Source: Ixodes scapularis | Lineage: Eukaryota > Arthropoda > Arachnida > Ixodida > Ixodidae | Length of the DNA stretch: 64,000 nt | Reading direction: 5' to 3' | NCBI RefSeq assembly: GCF_016920785.2 | Contig: NW_024609839.1 | Location: 17,237,085 to 17,301,084 of the forward strand | Part shown: piece after piece, positions 33,908 through 42,990 of the stretch | Numbering within the stretch: position 1 is the stretch's first letter | Layout of the letters: each line of letters begins with the position of its first letter | Translations under genes and position numbers: made by a program | Notes under the pieces: model-generated | What the model saw: only the letters and a program-made list of their open reading frames with translations | Database searches by the model: none | Told to the model about the DNA's origin: nothing

Positions 33908-34135
33908 CAAAAGCTCCTGAGGAAAGAAACAAGAAAACCAGTCTACAATCGGATGAAAAAAGAAGAAAGGGACATATTCCACGAGGCGCCAAGCAGGCGC
34001 GCGAACATTTCACTTCATGTTTTTCGTTTCATTGTCGTTCTTCCTTATGCTGTAATAACAAACCAGTTGATAGTCAGCGCTTTGTCTTGTGTTCTCTTCG
34101 TCTTTTCGTGTCCTCGTCCCAGACGCGCTGTTTTT

Positions 34136-34866
34136 TAAGGTGTTTCGATATGCCGATGATTTTTTTATTGTGTTTGAGAAAGATGTAGAGATTGACATGG
34201 TAAGCCAGGCGTTGAAAACCTTCGTTGGGTGTGGCTTAGGCCTCAGGTTCCCTTTCGAACAGCCCATGGATGGCAGCTTGCAATTTTTTTATCTTTCATT
34301 CTCCGTCCAGCCCAATCACCTCTGGTGGTCCTTTTCTTCCGATCCCCGAAAGGCATTCTGCGGTACATGTCCACCCATTCAAAGGTCGAAGAAAAAGCAT
34401 AGCCATCTCTGTTTTAGGATCGGCCCTGTTTAAGTCCTGTAACCATGTGGTTAAGGATGGTTGTGGGTCTCAGCTTCAACGCGTATGGGTGTCTGGGTTC
34501 CCCTCGCAGGTGCTTGTTGAGGTTTTAAAGTCCCTGTTGCGGAAGGTGAATGGGATTCACAAGGACAGACCTCATTTACAGATGAAGCACCCGGTAGCGT
34601 TTCCCTAACTTCATAAATGTTTCCACAGTTTAAGCTAAGTTTACAGCAGGCACGAGTCGATCCCGGTGGTGTTTTATGCGGCCTACAAAGTAGCCAAACT
34701 CTGTTCAAAAGTAGATTCGGTTATTGGCAATCACTCAACACTACGATGCCAGAAGCGTGACAAGCGGATTCGGTTATTGGCAATCACTCAACACTACGAT
34801 GCCAGAAGCGTGACAAGCGCCAGTTTGTTCCCTGCTCAGGGAGTCTTGTGTAGAGGATCCCCCTAA
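34136..34866 (+). pseudogene. PLE copy A2: RT motif C onward, then linker
   Basis: Starting at VFRYADDFFIVFEKDVEI (RT motif C with catalytic DD, 34,137-34,190) the frame continues through SLQFFYLSFS and IQRSKKKHSHL, then, shifted, SGFPSQVLVEVLKSLLRK, the RT thumb. The linker VAKLCSKVDSVIGNHSTLRC follows at about 34,686, where a 53-base tandem duplication shifts the frame, and the piece ends near 34,866 without its GIY-YIG domain. It is the RT half missing from copy A1, but placed after the A1 endonuclease. Confidence 0.8.
34714..34819. repeat. Perfect 53-bp tandem duplication
   Basis: Positions 34,714-34,766 and 34,767-34,819 are identical and begin GATTCGGTTATTGGCAATCA. Because 53 is not a multiple of three, the duplication breaks the PLE linker frame. 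No divergence between the two halves indicates a recent event. Confidence 0.95.
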
Positions 34867-35218
34867 CCTGCAGTGGTTCTTAAATTGGACAAACTGGACG
34901 ATGTCCTAATACACCGAGACCATACAACACACCGAGCTCTTTTGTCAGAGGGCAAGAACAACACTTAAGAAGGAAATCTGTGGCAGTGAGAGAAGGCAAG
35001 AAGAAGTCACAGTTCTAGGAGAAGCGGCGCTTCCGTCGCCAATCAAGTCTTGCCTGAAAAACAGCCCCAAGTTTTACCAGGAACCGCGCCTGCGCCCGGT
35101 TACAAAACTGTCACTAGTGAGATCGATGGGAGATAAGGCCAAACCAGATGACAGAGCAATGTGTGTGGTCGAAGGCGTCGAGGTCCTATAGCGCTCTCTT
35201 GGTCGGACGGCAAAATGC

Positions 35219-36280
35219 TTGAAGAGCAACAGTATCGTTGTCCATTTTTTTTTTTCGGAAAACAACCTGAAGCTGCTCACAGTGGACAAGGAGGGAGGCT
35301 TCGTGGTCCCCCCAGATGCCCTCTACGGCACCAAGGCGAAGGAAACTATACGAAAGAACTTCAATCAAGTGAGTCCATCATCGTTAACAAAAGTGAAACT
35401 CCGTGCTATGGAGGTGTGCAGTGCGACGGAACTTTCCGGGCTGCTAAAAAGGATAAAAGCCAGCAAAAAACTGCAAATGGACATGTTATTTACAGAAAAA
35501 ACCCATAGAGCGGGGTCCACTTCAGGGTTATTGTTACCGAAAGTTATTCATGGCAGTATCACGTTGCCTCCTCCATCTGCGAACATTTCACAGCCCTTGA
35601 TTTGTTCGACCCGTTTATGGTGCAAAATTCCGAATATATAATTGAATTTTTGAGAGAGGGTGCGCAGGGAAAGCGAAGTGCTTTCTCTGTCGACGTGGAA
35701 GACCTTTTCTATTCAGTTCCTCACGACCCCCTTTTTTGTCTGAGAAAGTGCATTGGTTAAAACGGCATTCTTCCGTTCCAGAGTTCCTGTAGGATTAACG
35801 TTGACAATTTTCTTCAGCTTCTCACTTATTACTTAAAGCATTCATTTGTTTATTTTGCCCTAGGTACCTTTCTGTAAAACAGGGGCATTTGTATTGGTTC
35901 TTGTGTGGTTCCTGTGTTGTGCAATATTTTCCTCAGTGCGTGCGGAAGAGCCACCTCAGAGAAGCCACGGGTCTCTAGCAGCTTCAAAATATTCAGATTT
36001 GTGGATGACTTCCTCATTTTGAGTAATCAGGCTGAGGCCCTAGAATGTGAAGTGAAAGAAGAGGTAGAGGTGTTTAGGACTTCCTGGATCTTCGGTTAAG
36101 CCTCCAGAAGAACCAGATTTGCTGGATATATCAGCCAAGGCCAAAAAAGGCCATTCTCCCGTATAGCTCTGTCCATCCGAAAGTCGTGAAAAGAAGTATA
36201 ACCTCTATATGTCTAGAGGTGGCCCTTAAAACATCCTGCAGCCATTGTGCACAAGGCAGTTTTGATAAACAAGTTGTGGT
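35219..36280 (+). pseudogene. PLE reverse transcriptase, copy B
   Basis: Frame 35,219-35,641 has LLTVDKEGGFVVPPDALYG and LFTEKTHRAG (the KTHK-like block), then a shifted reading gives LDLFDPFMVQNSEYIIEFL and SVDVEDLFYSVPHDPLF (motif A). After stops come GICIGSCVVPVLCNIFLS and IFRFVDDFLIL (motif C with DD intact, 35,990-36,022). The reading SVHPKVVKRSITSICLEVAL follows the palm. The catalytic residues survive, but at least three frameshifts or stops inactivate the frame. Confidence 0.85.
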
Positions 36281-36282
36281 GC

Positions 36283-36602
36283 TTAAAGGGAAGATGGGCA
36301 CTTCTACATTTGAGAAAAACGCTTGAATTGCGTTCATTCGGCCTTTAGAATAGCAGATATCAAAATTATATTTCAATGCGACGCGCCGGAGAGCCATACG
36401 AGCAATTTCAAAACAGGACTGAAGCCCCGCCTCCCTAGCCTTGGGCAGCCAAAAGATCCGTCGATGATGTCACGGACAGCGACTGTCTTTCGCGTTTTTC
36501 TCGTGTTTAATATGGTTTGGGTATTCGGGTTCACGGGGTAAAAATACACTAGAATTCACTTCTAACTCATTTTTTCCAAGAAGCTCCGTAGCTTCCCTTT
36601 AA
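36283..36602. mobile_element. MITE with TTAA target duplication inside PLE copy B
   Basis: TTAA at 36,283-36,286 and TTAA at 36,599-36,602 flank a 312-base insert whose ends are AGGGAAG...CTTCCCT. Reading the PLE frame up to one TTAA and continuing after the other gives an uninterrupted thumb segment, so the insertion is exact. TTAA duplications are the hallmark of piggyBac-superfamily transposition. No transposase is encoded, so this would be a non-autonomous member. Confidence 0.8.
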
Positions 36603-37505
36603 GAAAGCGGGTTTCTCCCAGGGCACTCTGATTGAGGTGGCAGAGAGCCTGGTAAAGAAGAATAAAGGATTACAGAGGTATCCCCGAGAGAGAAGCACGA
36701 CGAGGCCGGTGTTAATTCCGTATATGCGCACAGTCACGCATAATCTTAAGAAAGTCGCGTCGCGCAACGATGTGCCTGTGGTGTTCACTGCACCCAATAA
36801 GCTGGGGTGACTGGGCCGTAGGATCAACAAACACATTGCATTGAAAGATCCCTGTGATACCAGGCACCGCACAAAATACACGGAGTTGTCCACGGGTGTT
36901 GTCTACGAGATTCCAACGTCATGCGGCTCGTCTTATATCGGCCAGATGGGAAGGAGTTTAAATGATCGTGCACGTGAACACGCCGCGGCAACGACAGCCA
37001 CTCCATCGGGACATCTTGCCACTCACGGCAGTCGTTGCCCATCTGCGCCGTCTTTTGGCGACACCAGGTTTCGGGCTCCGCGAATGAGTATTCCTTCTTG
37101 TTACAGGGGTTGAACAGACCTTAGAAGAGAATTTGTGTTAGTTCGGAGCTATATATATCATTGTTTTCACAAATAAAAACCAGTTGCGAGTGCACTCTTG
37201 TTTGTCTACTTCCTCGTCCTTGCATATTTTACGGTTCTTTAGGTGATGTCCTAATGGCCGACTCCGCGAACATTTCTATTCACTTCACGCCAACGTGGGA
37301 GGCCTCCTACCCTTGCACTGCCTCACTTGTCATTGTTCGCTAACTTTTTTCGGACACGCCAATATTAGGACGGTATCAAGATCGGGAAACTACAGAAATT
37401 TTAGAAGCCCACAAAATTAAAAAATCAGGCCAGCGGTGTGTGAGTCAACCTTCACTATCTTTGAGTGACAAGGAGGTAGACTTCCTAGCCAGTGCGTACA
37501 AATGA
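36603..37505 (+). pseudogene. PLE thumb, linker and GIY-YIG, copy B (interrupted)
   Basis: GFSQGTLIEVAESLVKKNKG (thumb) is followed by VTHNLKKVASRNDVPVVFTA (linker, one TGA after it) and then the 36,841-37,113 frame with GVVYEIPTSCGSSYIGQMGR, REH and GHLATHGSRCPS. After about 37,075 the domain is interrupted; its end resumes at 37,365 with ETTEILEAHKIKKSGQRCVS and PSLSLSDKEVDFL. Inside the interruption, ATAAAAACCAGTTGCGAGTG (about 37,173) looks like another PLE 3' terminus, so a small PLE end fragment may be inserted there. Confidence 0.75.
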
Positions 37506-38234
37506 CCTTGGCCGGCCTGCACTTGATGCAAATGTTTTCTGTTTTTCTTGTTGTATTGCTTTTTTTCTTTTTTCTCCTTTTTTTGTCGTGACCTTATAAT
37601 GCCTTTGTTTTCTCCACCACAACCTAGTAATGTAGTCGTTTTTCTTCTTTCTTCTTTTTACCTTGTGGGTACGTGTGGGGTTCATGTCTGAAGGTGCCTC
37701 TTTCTCCTTATTTCATTCTTTCACATTACGTAAGTTTAGAGTCAGCGGTCTTTCCTGTCTTCTATTTTCTTCCTCCTGTGCTCGTGTGCTGTTTTAGGTG
37801 TGTCTTCTAAGTACCAGTTAGCTCAACTTTCTACGTTACTACAGTTGGTTTCTTAAAATCCGGTTTGTATTTGACCTGTCCGGATTAAGCAAACTGTACA
37901 GCGCCTTAACGAACAGCATTCGACCTCAGGAAAAAAAAGAAAATAATGGCTGCAATCATCTGAGGAGTTCAGTCATCTAGGATGCATGAAAAGCAGTACT
38001 TATAAAGAGATCATTTAAATTTGATAAAAATATATTGAATACTTGTCTGGGAAAGTGACGAGGAACATACTGTTTATTAATCTTCCTGCTAAAATTACCT
38101 GCAAAATTGGCGTCACGTCATCCAATCTTTTTGCATTGTAACATCAAGCGATACCATGACGTAACGTGTCGTTCTTTTTACTTGTAACAGGTGATCACTA
38201 AATTTTGCCTCAAAGCTCTCACTTTTTTATTTAG
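37506..38234. other. No gene recognised; pyrimidine-rich
   Basis: This T/C-rich stretch on plus (37,530-37,800) probably includes PLE 3' flank. Around 38,085-38,170 there are CCTGCTAAAATTACCTGC- and GGCGTCACGTCA-like motifs as in the 39,080-39,440 repeat. Confidence 0.4.
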
Positions 38235-38400
38235 CGATGAAAGTGAAATAACTGACATTCATGTAAAAGTTTGAATGTCCTTTTTTTTTCAAGAGCACAT
38301 AACTTTTCAATATAGTCCCCACGGGTGGCGACGCATTTTCGCTGCAAGTCACCCTATTCTCGGCATGCCGCGTTGGATGATTAAGGGATTCTCTTGACAA
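38235..38400 (-). pseudogene. Mariner-like transposase C-terminal relic
   Basis: On the minus strand a reading gives LQRKCVATRGDYIEKLCALE, resembling the C-terminal end of mariner-type transposases (W-x-KCV...GDYxEK). It aligns base by base with the plus-strand relic at 38,870-39,020 (shared CTTAATCATC and GTGGGGACTATA). Only the last 50 or so codons remain. No DDD catalytic region is seen. Confidence 0.45.
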
Positions 38401-38405
38401 CGTTA

Positions 38406-38690
38406 GGAAGTTTAAGTAAACCGTGTTTCCCCCTCCGCTAAGCCCGTCCGCTACACGGAAATCTACAGCCAACGTCATCGGCGCGCAGGCACAGCGGCGG
38501 TTTCTTCGTAGCGGAGGGTTATACTCTGGCGCGAGCGTGGGGCTTGATCCCGTTGATCATTTGCACGCGTTCTCGCGCAAACAAAACCATAAATGAAGCC
38601 ACGCGCTCGCGCCAGTAGCTTTGACAGCGTTGCACGCTAAGTGTGAAACAGAGTATATTGAGGCTGGAAACACGGTATACTAAAACTCCC
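38406..38690. mobile_element. MITE-like foldback between two mariner relics
   Basis: AGGAAGTTTAAGTAAACCGT at about 38,405 is answered by the inverse of ACGGTATACTAAAACTCCC near 38,672-38,692. Inside, CTGGCGCGAGCG (about 38,536) is answered by CGCTCGCGCCAG (about 38,604-38,615), so the whole piece folds on itself. It has no coding capacity. Confidence 0.5.
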
Positions 38691-38784
38691 TATTAACGGC
38701 GCACTGCATCGCTAACCTCGTTGTCGGACGCTAACCACGTACCTTTCAGATGTTCATTTCTCTCGGAAAACAGCCAAAAGTCTG

Positions 38785-39060
38785 ATGGCGCGAGGTCCTC
38801 GTTCTAAGATAAGTGTGGCAAAATATCTTGGAACTGCAGCTCCTCACGCGCGGCGCTGGTATCTTCAGCAGCCGCCCTTAATCATCTACGACGGCGCGCT
38901 GAGTGTAGTGGACCGGCAGCGGAAGTTCCACGCCGCCGGTGGGGACTATACTAAAAACGTTGTGTGCTCGTGGGAAGAAGTGGATTCTTAATTTTTTTTT
39001 ATTTGAATGTAACATCTTCCATTTCTATCACCCAATAAAACGGTTTCAACTTAAGAGTTC
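38785..39060 (+). pseudogene. Second mariner-like C-terminal relic, inverted to the first
   Basis: The frame 38,785-38,991 ends DRQRKFHAAGGDYTKNVVCS, the counterpart of the minus-strand relic at 38,235-38,400, followed by a TAA and an AATAAA at about 39,036. The relics diverge from a common centre occupied by the MITE. Upstream residues of this frame are of uncertain origin. Confidence 0.4.
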
Positions 39061-39079
39061 AAAATAATTGACCATCCGT

Positions 39080-39500
39080 ACATTTGGCAGGAACGTTACC
39101 GCTATATTTCTGCACTAGATTTAGCGGCAAAATTGACGACACGTCAGATCACGATTTCGCACCGTGACGTCTCGCAATGACATAACCTGACGTCATGTGA
39201 AAACAATTTGCCCACTAATTTTATCGCAAACGTTGCTGTAGACTTTTCCCGCTGAACATAGCGGAGAAGTTCAAGTAACCTGACCTGACGTCACTCGCAG
39301 TCGTCATGCAACGTCACGAAAGGTCTAATGCCCCACAAAACTTAGCAACAATGTTCCTACTAACTTTATTTGCTAAATTTAAAGAAAAAATCGACGTCAC
39401 CTGACCTGACGGCACGCACTTCGGTCTCGTAGAGTCACGTGATGTCAAGCGACCGCGTGGTACAGGTCGTTAGTCGTCGGCGCGACGTAGATATCGATAT
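39080..39500. repeat. Palindromic CCGCTAAATTTAGCGG / TGACGTCA-type repeat
   Basis: Diverged copies of CCGCTGAACATAGCGG and CTAGATTTAGCGG alternate with ACCTGACCTGACGTCA, CGTCACG and GTCACGTGATGTCA. The same alternation occupies the interior of the MITE-like copy at 21,010-21,390, so this is probably a third, more degraded relative. I could not find both terminal inverted repeats. Confidence 0.5.
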
Positions 39501-39799
39501 CGGCTTCTAAGCTCTCACCCTTCCACCGGAGTTCCACCGGAGGTCGCACTTATCACTCCCTCGATGTCTCTCGTGAGACGACTCGTGTCTCGCATTTCGT
39601 CTCCTGGGAAATCTTCCCTTTCGCCGTCTGGAACCATAGAGACGCAGTTCACGCGCGTAGAGGTCAACCAGTTGGCGACATTTTTGTTGCTTCACGCTTT
39701 GTATATCTCAGCGGCGGCGCCCACTCCGATTGGTATCTTGCGTTTGAATCAATTCCTTCAGGTTCGGTTCTTCCGCAATATTTACTGGCAAACTCAGAG

Positions 39800-40500
39800 A
39801 CCGAGAGGGCATCACTTTATTTATTAACTTATTTACAATCCCTGAAAATTGCATTTAAAGGACTTACATAAGGAGGGGGGGGGGTGATAAAAAATATATC
39901 AAGTACAACGCAAGGGTAGACAATAAAGGCACTTTTTTAAAAGGATTGCGCATAAAATTAACATAGCAATAAATCATGACAAACCGATCCAGACGTTCTC
40001 AACACCATGAAAAAACACGTTGTCATGGTCGTTGCCGGACAAAGAGTGAAGAGGAAAAAGAGGACGGAAGGGAACCAAAAGGGGGATGAGAGGCTTTCGA
40101 GAAAGGGCGGCACCCAGGGCTCGGGACAGTCGAAGTCGAATCGCAGACCATTTCGGAAGAGCACTATCGACCTCCGTTGGGGTACCCAGGCTGTTAGCGG
40201 CGAAACATCGGCCGAGACTCGAGGACACGGCAACGACCTCCGGCGGGGTGCCCAGACCCCGAGAGGTACGATTGCGCTGCTTCCAAGGGCTCGAGGTCGA
40301 CTCAGCTGGTCAGAAAGCAACCTGCGACAACGATCGGAATCCTCAAGCCCCGGACTCCGTCCGACTCGCTGACCAACCAGCTACCCAAGTGACTGACTGC
40401 TCGACTGGAACGACTGACCGACTGCCCTCCGACTCTCTGACCACCCGACCACCTCGCTGACTGCAGGACTGTCTGCTTCCTGTACCAATCAACGATAGTA
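39800..40500 (-). other. Unclassified repeat-like region with long low-complexity frames
   Basis: On the minus strand the segment ends in AATAAATAAAGTG (39,812-39,824), a poly(A)-signal-like 3' end. Frames of 120-124 codons run on both strands at 39,958-40,460, and the plus strand has two similar CGACCTCCG.GGGGT.CCCAG blocks (40,168 and 40,238) followed by a GACTGACC-rich section. It may be the 3' part of a retroelement on the minus strand, but no catalytic domain is visible. Confidence 0.3.
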
Positions 40501-41043
40501 CGTGCGCGTTAAGTAAAACTTTTGAGCTCGAATAACTCTAACGTAATTTGCATTGCACATATGCTTCTTTTTCAGACTTTTGTTGTTGCCCAGTGAAAGC
40601 TTATATAACGCATCCAGATTGCCTCCGTCCGATTACTTAACACCTCTCAATCACAACCGACATCACAACGTCTTTACAAAGTACTGAAAAAAAAAAGTCA
40701 GCAGGATTAATCACAAAAACTAGATATGTTGAAGACTTACCTGATAAGAAAAGCGCATGAAACTCAACCACTAAGTCACAATTTTTGGCAAGAGTGAAAG
40801 TAGCTTGAAAGATATAAAATACTGTGTGTGCGGAGCCCTATCTTGGTGAGTGCGCGGAGCTCTATGATGGCAAAGAAATGATCAAGGAGGGCACTACGAA
40901 ATATTTTGGGATCAGATATGATGATTTGGATTTGGGAAGACAATTCCAGGTGTTTGATGGCAAAAGGAAGGGCTGAGTTATTATAAGCAGATGTTGTTGA
41001 AAGGTATTTTTTGAAACAATAAGGAAAATAGGGCTGGGACATT

Positions 41044-41690
41044 GGGCTTAGGCCAGTGGTGCTTTCCTGTGGTGGGTGGTGGGATTTATTTAAAAGGAGT
41101 GAGATGAGCCTCCTTCACGAAGCGAAGGAGGGCGTCGAGAATTTTGGTTGTGGTGCCTGGGAGGTCCGGATGGTCTTGCCCAGTCCCCGCAGCCATTCGA
41201 TCTGTGGTCCGCGGGGATTCGCGTGACGACTTCGGCTGTCTTGGCGGAGTTCTGCCGGCGTTCCTAGAAGACGTGTCGTTCAGTGGCGTCTACTTAGCAG
41301 TGTGCGCATAAACCCTCATCTGTATCATGTACGTGTAAGGAGTTCGTAGTTTCTTGTCTAAACCCAGTTGACCGGGCCGGCCCTGTCTCTCTTGGAGCGT
41401 TCGTACTCAGCAGCTCTTTTTGGAACCATAATGGCCCTTGTATGCTCCTGAGGAAGACCTTATCCCAGCGCGAGTAGGTGTCTTCTGGCAGAGGTTGCGG
41501 GTCATTCTTGCGGAGTGCTTGCGGTCTCTCCCGGCGCGCTGTACGCTCAGCGGAGTTGCGTGCTGCTTGGTCTTGTTTTTCCGAGGAACATGAGAAAGGG
41601 CCACCATGGCCGAGGTTATAAGGCGGTGCTATGAAAAACAGACGTTGAGCCAAAACAGCGTCTGAAACGTTTGCTGTTATTCGGGCCATG
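41044..41690 (-). mobile_element. Inserted 3' fragment of a different non-LTR element
   Basis: The minus-strand frame 41,294-41,689 ends in LHVHDTDEGLCAHC; reading through its stop gives VDATERHVF, completing a CxxC...H pattern like the C-terminal zinc knuckle of R1/I-group LINEs (C-x2-C-x6-9-H-x4-C). The segment ends near an AATAAATCCCACC sequence at about 41,085. It lies between two parts of the 40,750-42,990 element and is read in the same direction. Composition is GC-richer than its host. Confidence 0.45.
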
Positions 41691-42035
41691 ATATATTCTT
41701 TCTGGCTTATCTAAAGGTAATGTGCCGCATTGAGCTGGGTTTTAATGTAACCGATGAAATAGGCAAAAAAGTGAGATTAGTGGACGGGTCTCTACAGAAC
41801 AAATAGAATAATTTTGCTTAAGGAGGGAGTCACTGAGAGGTATAGAGTAAGAAGATAATACGAATCGAGTGTCATCGTTTTAAACAAATCTTCAATGATT
41901 AGTTAGGTGCTTTTTAAGGAGGCTCCAAATAGATGAAGCATATTGAAGCTTTGGTCGGACATAAGTAGTGTAAGCAAGGTGGGGCAGATATGCGGGTGCG
42001 GCTTTAAAGTTTCCTTTTATGTAACCGAGTGTAGG

Positions 42036-42450
42036 TCAGGACTCAACGCTGATAGTGTGAATATGAGTAGCCCGAGACAGGGTCGAGGTAAGGTGTGTGC
42101 CGAAGTATTTGTATGAGGAAACAGAGTCAAGAGGGGCATTATTTAACAAATATAAAAATGATGAGATGGAGTGTTTTTTGGTGAATGAAAGCAAGTTACA
42201 ATTAGAAAAGCTTAGTTGCATTTGCCATTTAGTGCACATGTCAAAAACCTTAATAATATCACTCTCAATATTTATGGTCCTTGGGGCTATTAATTTTTTT
42301 GTATAAAACACAATCATCAGCAAAACGTCGTATGGTAGATGATATAGTGGTGTGGCTATCGTTAATAAAAATAATAAAAAAAACGTGGGCCAACAATTGT
42401 ACCCTGTGGGACTCTTGAGGTTGTACCAGTTGTGCTAGATTGAAAGTCAT
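42036..42450 (-). pseudogene. RT palm fragment with FADD
   Basis: Two overlapping minus-strand frames (42,265-42,450 and 42,036-42,323, different phase) carry IRRFADDCVLYKKINSPKDH and then CTKWQMQLSFSNCNLLSFTK and SSYKYFGTHLTSTLSRATHI. The catalytic FADD is intact. The conserved GVPQG block just before it is degraded. Confidence 0.75.
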
Positions 42451-42990
42451 TAATTGCGGTAAATTGCTCTTTGAGGGTTGAAAAATTACAGATCCGTGAA
42501 AACGTTAAGGAACCTGAATTAAGAAATGAAGGTTTGAATATCAGGTCACAACGGGGAACACAATCAAATGCTTTGGAAAATTAGAAGAAAAGAACGCAAC
42601 GGTTTGCGACGAGTTTTCTATAATAGTATTAACATAATGGGTGAATTCTATCAGCTGTGCTTCGCATGAGTACCCCTTGCGGAAACCTTATTGATATTTC
42701 TAAAAGGGGTAGGTATTTTCAAGATGACTCATAGAATAAGAACATACGATGTAATCCAACAATTTTGACGCGACACTGGTTAGGGATATGGGGAGATGGA
42801 TGGTAGCAAATGATCACGTGCCAGAGTCAAAAGCAGGAATAAATTTGCCAAGTTTCCAGCCAGCCTGTGAGAATGATACAAGATGATTGGAACTGTTGGA
42901 ATATAAGGGATAGTATATTTGAAGAAATTTCAATTGTAGTTTTAAATTTTAGAGCGGATATATATTAGCACCTGACGACGTCGATATATC

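Larger units (their letters stand above)
32190..34135 (+). mobile_element. Penelope-like element, copy A1 (internally deleted)
   Basis: In order on the plus strand: PLE N-terminal region (about 32,310-32,582), a non-matching stretch (32,583-32,870), RT fingers and palm up to the GICIGSCV block (32,880-33,283), then directly the RT-to-endonuclease linker and GIY-YIG domain (33,340-33,907), then a 3' terminal region with AACCAGTTGATAGTCAGCGC (34,060-34,080). The part of the RT with the catalytic DD, about 500 bases, is missing between 33,290 and 33,340. A second PLE piece starting inside the RT follows immediately at 34,135, the head-to-tail arrangement PLEs often adopt. Confidence 0.85.
34985..37505 (+). 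mobile_element. Penelope-like element, copy B (near full length, decayed)
   Basis: Plus-strand order: N-terminal region (about 35,020-35,190: PIKSCLKNSPKFYQEPRLRP), further N-terminal blocks (35,219-35,560), RT (35,570-36,280), a MITE insertion (36,283-36,602), RT thumb and linker (36,603-36,840), GIY-YIG (36,880-37,075), a foreign segment (about 37,080-37,364) and the domain's C-terminal end (37,365-37,505). It keeps all PLE parts in canonical order, unlike copy A. Stops and frameshifts are scattered throughout. Confidence 0.85.
40750..42990 (-). mobile_element. Decayed non-LTR retrotransposon, another family
   Basis: Minus-strand readings give, in order, ASKLLDYIVCSYSMSHLENT, GFRKGYSCEAQLIEFTHYVN, IFINDSHTTISSTIRRFADD and LLNNAPLDSVSSYKYFGTHL, the RT blocks of a Jockey/CR1-group element, then, after an unrelated insertion at about 41,044-41,690, a C-terminal region (40,776-41,042). 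All frames are broken. The family differs from the others here. Confidence 0.75.

Noticed and set aside
40007..40460. Overlapping 121-124-codon plus-strand frames
   Set aside because: They overlap long frames on the other strand and contain internal repeats; no domain is visible.
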